Part shown: positions 61,340 through 64,000 of the stretch, piece after piece | Layout: each line of letters starts with the position of its first letter | Numbering within the stretch: the stretch's first letter is position 1 | NCBI GenBank assembly: GCA_020636405.1 | Contig: JACJXW010000004.1 | Coordinates: 2,108,001 to 2,172,000, forward strand | Source of the DNA: Lewinellaceae bacterium | GTDB lineage: Bacteria; Bacteroidota; Bacteroidia; Chitinophagales; Saprospiraceae | Reading direction: 5' to 3' | Length of the DNA stretch: 64,000 nt | Notes under the pieces: model-generated | The model's database searches: none | Told to the model about the DNA's origin: nothing | What the model saw: the letters and a program-made list of their open reading frames with translations, nothing else | Program-made: the position numbers and the translations under genes

Positions 61340-61582
61340 ATGATAAACTGGAGAGAACATATTCATTCGGATGACAAGATCTTGCTCGGCAAACCAGTAA
61401 TTAGGGGTACCAGGATTTCGGTAGAATTTATTCTGGAAAGGCTGGCCAATGGATGGACGGAGCAAGAAATCCTGGAGAATTACCCAAGGTTGACTAAAGA
61501 TGCTATATATGCTGTGTTCGCTTATACCTACGAATGCATGAAGGATGGAATGCTGTATATCCCAAAAGTGACCAGAGCATAA
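61340..61582 (+). CDS. DUF433 domain antitoxin-like protein
   Basis: 80 residues from the ATG at 61340; the frame continues upstream to a GTG at 61289, which is less likely. HIHSDDKILLGKPVIRGTRISVEFILERLANGWTEQEILENYPRLTKDAIYAVFAY is the DUF433 (VapB-like winged helix) domain over nearly its full length. It is followed 4 bp later by a PIN-like DUF5615 gene, the usual toxin partner; the antitoxin binds and represses both. Confidence 0.92.
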   Translation: MINWREHIHSDDKILLGKPVIRGTRISVEFILERLANGWTEQEILENYPRLTKDAIYAVFAYTYECMKDGMLYIPKVTRA

Positions 61583-61586
61583 CCTG

Positions 61587-61943
61587 ATGAAGTTACTAGC
61601 CAACGAAAACTTCCCTTTGAAAAGTTATAAGGCCCTCCAAGAAAAAGGCTATGACATCAAACATATAGGCCTTGAACTACCGAGTATCACTGACGAGGAG
61701 GTCATGACAATAGCCATTGAGGAAGGCCGCATCATCCTTACTTTTGATAGCGATTATGGAGAATTGGTCTTCAAATATGGATATAAACCTGAGGGGGTAA
61801 TCTATTTCCGATGGAAAGAGTTTACACCTGGTTATCCTGCTGATTATCTGTATGAAATTTTTCAAGCAGGCCTGATTCAATTCACCGGCCTGTTCACCGT
61901 GATCGACGAAAACCAGATCCGGCAACGGAAAATAGCAGGATGA
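61587..61943 (+). CDS. DUF5615 PIN-like domain protein, probable toxin of TA pair
   Basis: 118 residues. Begins MKLLANENFPLKSYKALQEKGYDI, with the N-E-N-F variant of the D-E-N-L PIN-like start, then IAIEEGRIILTFDSDYGELVF (conserved D-x-D-[FY]) and VIYFRW. This is the DUF5615/Mut7-C PIN-like fold, expected to be an RNase. Note that the first acidic position is Asn in place of Asp, while Glu and the D-S-D remain. Paired with the DUF433 gene, spacing 4 bp. Confidence 0.9.
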   Translation: MKLLANENFPLKSYKALQEKGYDIKHIGLELPSITDEEVMTIAIEEGRIILTFDSDYGELVFKYGYKPEGVIYFRWKEFTPGYPADYLYEIFQAGLIQFTGLFTVIDENQIRQRKIAG

Positions 61944-62049
61944 ATATTTATTCCTGGCATTGCTATGGCATTGTTGGTGAAGAAAGTTGGCCATAGAAAT
62001 CAGGTAAACTGGCGTAGATGCTGCCCCAAACAAAAGTCCAATTTAACCA

Positions 62050-62105
62050 ACCTTTCGATGAACCTGCAAAATTGTGCCCGACAGGCAGAAGGCAGCCCAT
62101 TTAAA
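62050..62105. repeat. dispersed intergenic repeat, copy B
   Basis: ACCTTTCGATGAACCTGCAAAAT and GCCCATTTAAA match 62718-62775 (copy C) with small changes. It lies in the space between the toxin-antitoxin pair and the membrane protein gene. Confidence 0.65.
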
Positions 62106-62173
62106 GAGCTGATTGGGTGGAATGCGGTTGAGTAGCAGAAACCATTGGCCTTCCAACTATGATAGGTAAACTA

Positions 62174-62551
62174 TCAACTAGCCTCTCTCCTGAAATGGCT
62201 CCAAATAAATAGGCCACCAACCACCAGGAAAGGGATAGTAATTATGAGGATGACAAACAGGCTCATCCCAATGGAGTTATTCATCCGGTAGTTGTGCATG
62301 AAAACAACAGGACTCATTATCAAACCGGTCAACGCGAAGATGATGCCACCGGCCAATTCACGTTTCCAGGCTAACAACAGTACGGCCAGCAGTACGAAAG
62401 ATGGTATTAAATGAATTAAGAAATCAGCAAGCTGCTGAGTCAATGGCTTTCCAGGGTGAAACGCATCCAACGCAAATAAACTCACAAACAATATCGCCAG
62501 TATTGCCAACACGCGCGGCGACCAGTACAATACTTTAGTCGACTTTTTCAT
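62174..62551 (-). CDS. small membrane protein, unknown function
   Basis: 125 residues with four hydrophobic segments (about 12-30, 42-62, 67-88, 95-117) and the sequence WSPRVLAILAILFVSLFALDAF near the start, as in a common family of four-helix bacterial membrane proteins with no known function (DUF7670-like). No signal for a role from neighbours. Confidence 0.72.
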   Translation of the reverse strand: MKKSTKVLYWSPRVLAILAILFVSLFALDAFHPGKPLTQQLADFLIHLIPSFVLLAVLLLAWKRELAGGIIFALTGLIMSPVVFMHNYRMNNSIGMSLFVILIITIPFLVVGGLFIWSHFRREAS

Positions 62552-62717
62552 AACTGAGTTTGTAGTATATTCTCAGTTTTTTGATTCAATGTCAATGATT
62601 AAGGTCACTTTGGATTGATGAGATAGCGAGATGAAGGGATTTACAGGATAGCTTTTGCAATAGCTTTCGCTTCATTTGGAAGGCCTTGAATCCCGTCAAT
62701 TTCGGTACAACAATCCC

Positions 62718-62925
62718 ATACCTTTCAATGGACATGCAAAATCGGGCCGGGCAGACGGCTGGCCGCCCATTTAAACGGCCGGTATTTTGGACGGCAAACA
62801 GTTACATTGCTCGGATGAAGTCCAGAAGGAAATTTTGCTTTTACGGCACAGAGCAGTGAGGGGAATATACCTGCCTTCGCATTTACCGGAGCGGATGAAA
62901 GGCCTATTCCAGTTTCATTATTGAT
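62718..62925. repeat. dispersed intergenic repeat, copy C (longest)
   Basis: Its 5' part matches copy B (62050-62105) and its 3' part matches copy A (58750-58880), so it seems to be the most complete copy of a repeat of about 200 bp. It fills much of the 529-bp stretch 62552-63080, where I see no gene. A weak minus-strand frame covering it has no family resemblance. Confidence 0.65.
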
Positions 62926-63080
62926 AGAACTTTTCTTCGCGCGACAGGTTACCTCATCAAATTGCCTGGCCTCTGCACTTCCATTTTCTTTAAATTCATC
63001 AGCTACACCGCCAACACTGCCAAGCCATAGATTTCCGCTCTCGTTCATCCGGGGGCCGGACATCATTTTTCATACACAAA

Positions 63081-64000
63081 CTACCTTATTCCAAACACTA
63101 ATTTTTCCTCTTCAGTAAATTTTGGAAGTGGGTTTTTCTCAATCCACTCTACCAGCCAAAGGGGAGTGGCCAGCAATTTCAGTTGGCTGTGGGGATCTTC
63201 TCCTTTTAGTAAAATCAGTTTTCCATCCGGTGAAAATGCAAGGTCGGCCAATGACGAACCATTTTCTGTTGCAGTGGTATATTCAATTTCCGCTAATGAG
63301 CCTCCAAAGCCATCAAGCAGCTGGACTTTATTGTTTTCCCTGGCTAGGATATACTTTCCTATTGGTGCAAAAATCACTTTCTCGGCATTGGGTATAACAG
63401 CGAGCAAATTGCCGTCCAGATCCATTAACTGTGCACCATTGGTTGCTTTCATAGCAAGGAAATACTGATTATCCGGGGAAAACTGCAGAAACTCCGGGCC
63501 ATAACCATATTCGGCCTTAATTGATTTTTTTTCTTTACCGTCAAAACCCCAGACTGTGCCGTCTGCCGTGAGGAAATAGTCGTGTTCGGGCCAAAAACAC
63601 ATAAACATTTCTTTCGTATTTTTGACTAAGCGCCCACTGAGCGTTCTGATCTGTACCCACCCCTCTCCAAGTTCCGGTAGACAATAATCGCCGTTTGGGG
63701 AGAAAAGGGGGACTGCGTTGTGATAGCGGAAATCATGAATAAAGTATCCCTGCAACCGGCCATCGATTTGCCACAGGCCTACGCTATCCATATTGTGGAT
63801 CGTAAACAGAAGATCCCTTTTCGGAGAAAACCGGATCTCATTCAACTTGCCCCGGTGTGGAATGGCGGACAGTATCTGCCCATTTTTATTCCACAGCTTT
63901 ACCGAATCTTGCCCTACAGGGGCAATAATGAAATTGGTGTTCGGCGCAAACTGCGGGGAATATCCTGCAAAATCGCTTGCACCCAGGTAACTACCTTTAT
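63081..64000 (-). CDS. WD40-repeat protein, C-terminal part (5' end outside window)
   Basis: The frame is open from the right edge to 63081, about 306 residues, so the start lies outside. It shows WD40-like blades: IRFSPKRDLLFTIH, FLQFSPDNQYFLAM, VIFAPIGKYILARE and LAFSPDGKLILLKG. It ends WLVEWIEKNPLPKFTEEEKLVFGI, the typical end of the WD40 part of STAND ATPases in Bacteroidota. It may therefore be a second STAND-WD40 sensor like the one at 19131-23081, but the ATPase part cannot be seen. Confidence 0.85.
   Translation of the reverse strand, partial: KGSYLGASDFAGYSPQFAPNTNFIIAPVGQDSVKLWNKNGQILSAIPHRGKLNEIRFSPKRDLLFTIHNMDSVGLWQIDGRLQGYFIHDFRYHNAVPLFSPNGDYCLPELGEGWVQIRTLSGRLVKNTKEMFMCFWPEHDYFLTADGTVWGFDGKEKKSIKAEYGYGPEFLQFSPDNQYFLAMKATNGAQLMDLDGNLLAVIPNAEKVIFAPIGKYILARENNKVQLLDGFGGSLAEIEYTTATENGSSLADLAFSPDGKLILLKGEDPHSQLKLLATPLWLVEWIEKNPLPKFTEEEKLVFGIR

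Noticed and set aside
62725..63066. 113-codon minus-strand frame over the dispersed repeat
   Set aside because: It overlaps repeat copy C almost entirely and the related copies A and B do not keep the frame, so it is not under coding constraint.

Overview
The window looks like a chromosomal piece of a Bacteroidota genome, most plausibly class Saprospiria (Lewinella/Phaeodactylibacter-like). Evidence: four proteins end in type IX secretion (T9SS) type A sorting domains with the YPNP/FPNP start, lipoproteins are abundant, promoters resemble the Bacteroidota TAnnTTTG -7 box, ribosome-binding sites are weak, and eukaryotic-like domains (caspase, NACHT, WD40, patatin, MACPF, flotillin) are concentrated here. 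The taxonomic call is inference; there is no rRNA or tRNA gene in the window.

Layout. 0-4.4 kb: tandem paralogous secreted M43 metalloproteases (the first cut by the window edge). 4.8-7.1 kb: a TerB-like protein and two SDR-type oxidoreductases. 7.3-12.2 kb: a large outer-membrane protein fusing a gluzincin-type peptidase domain, a beta-propeller and a barrel, convergent with a GH13 alpha-amylase lipoprotein. 12.4-15.0 kb: an M19 dipeptidase-like protein and a cytosolic PGRP-type amidase. 15.06-26.7 kb (minus strand): the centrepiece, an eight-gene tightly packed cluster encoding, in transcription order, a TPR sensor histidine kinase, a caspase with a C-terminal helical domain, a NACHT-WD40 STAND ATPase, an acidic protein with repeats, a metacaspase-like protease, a patatin phospholipase, a second metacaspase-like protease and a 70-residue membrane protein. 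Two sequence links tie its parts together. An N-terminal motif of the NACHT protein (I-I-x-Q-D-[VI]-x-N-S-x-I-x-I) recurs in the linker of the upstream caspase. A motif SGA[FY]KD[DE] that is repeated in the acidic protein recurs at the C-terminus of the small membrane protein. I read this as a candidate programmed-cell-death or inflammasome-like module.

27-29.5 kb: an NfeD-like/flotillin pair flanked by inverted repeats. 29.6-41.9 kb: ordinary accessory genes (lipoproteins, an FG-GAP/PKD T9SS protein, SnoaL-like proteins with an AraC regulator, a PolX-like HHH protein, an AraC/AAA chimeric remnant, a MITE-like element, a FISUMP protein, a DJ-1 protein divergent from an HxlR regulator, small membrane proteins). 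42.2-55.0 kb: a stretch in which six genes carry frameshifts or truncations (a TPR-like secreted protein, a DASS transporter, a subtilisin, an unknown secreted protein, a family-39-like glycosyltransferase, a MACPF lipoprotein) between intact small genes. At least two of the lesions could be explained by one missing base in a short homopolymer, so sequencing error must be considered beside real decay.

55.2-64.0 kb: a tricorn-like S41 protease; a diversity-generating-retroelement-like target cassette (T9SS protein, C-type-lectin-fold target with a codon pattern typical of a variable region, Avd-like four-helix protein) with no reverse transcriptase or template repeat in view; a DUF433/DUF5615-like toxin-antitoxin pair; a dispersed intergenic repeat in three places; and the C-terminal part of a WD40 protein running off the right edge.
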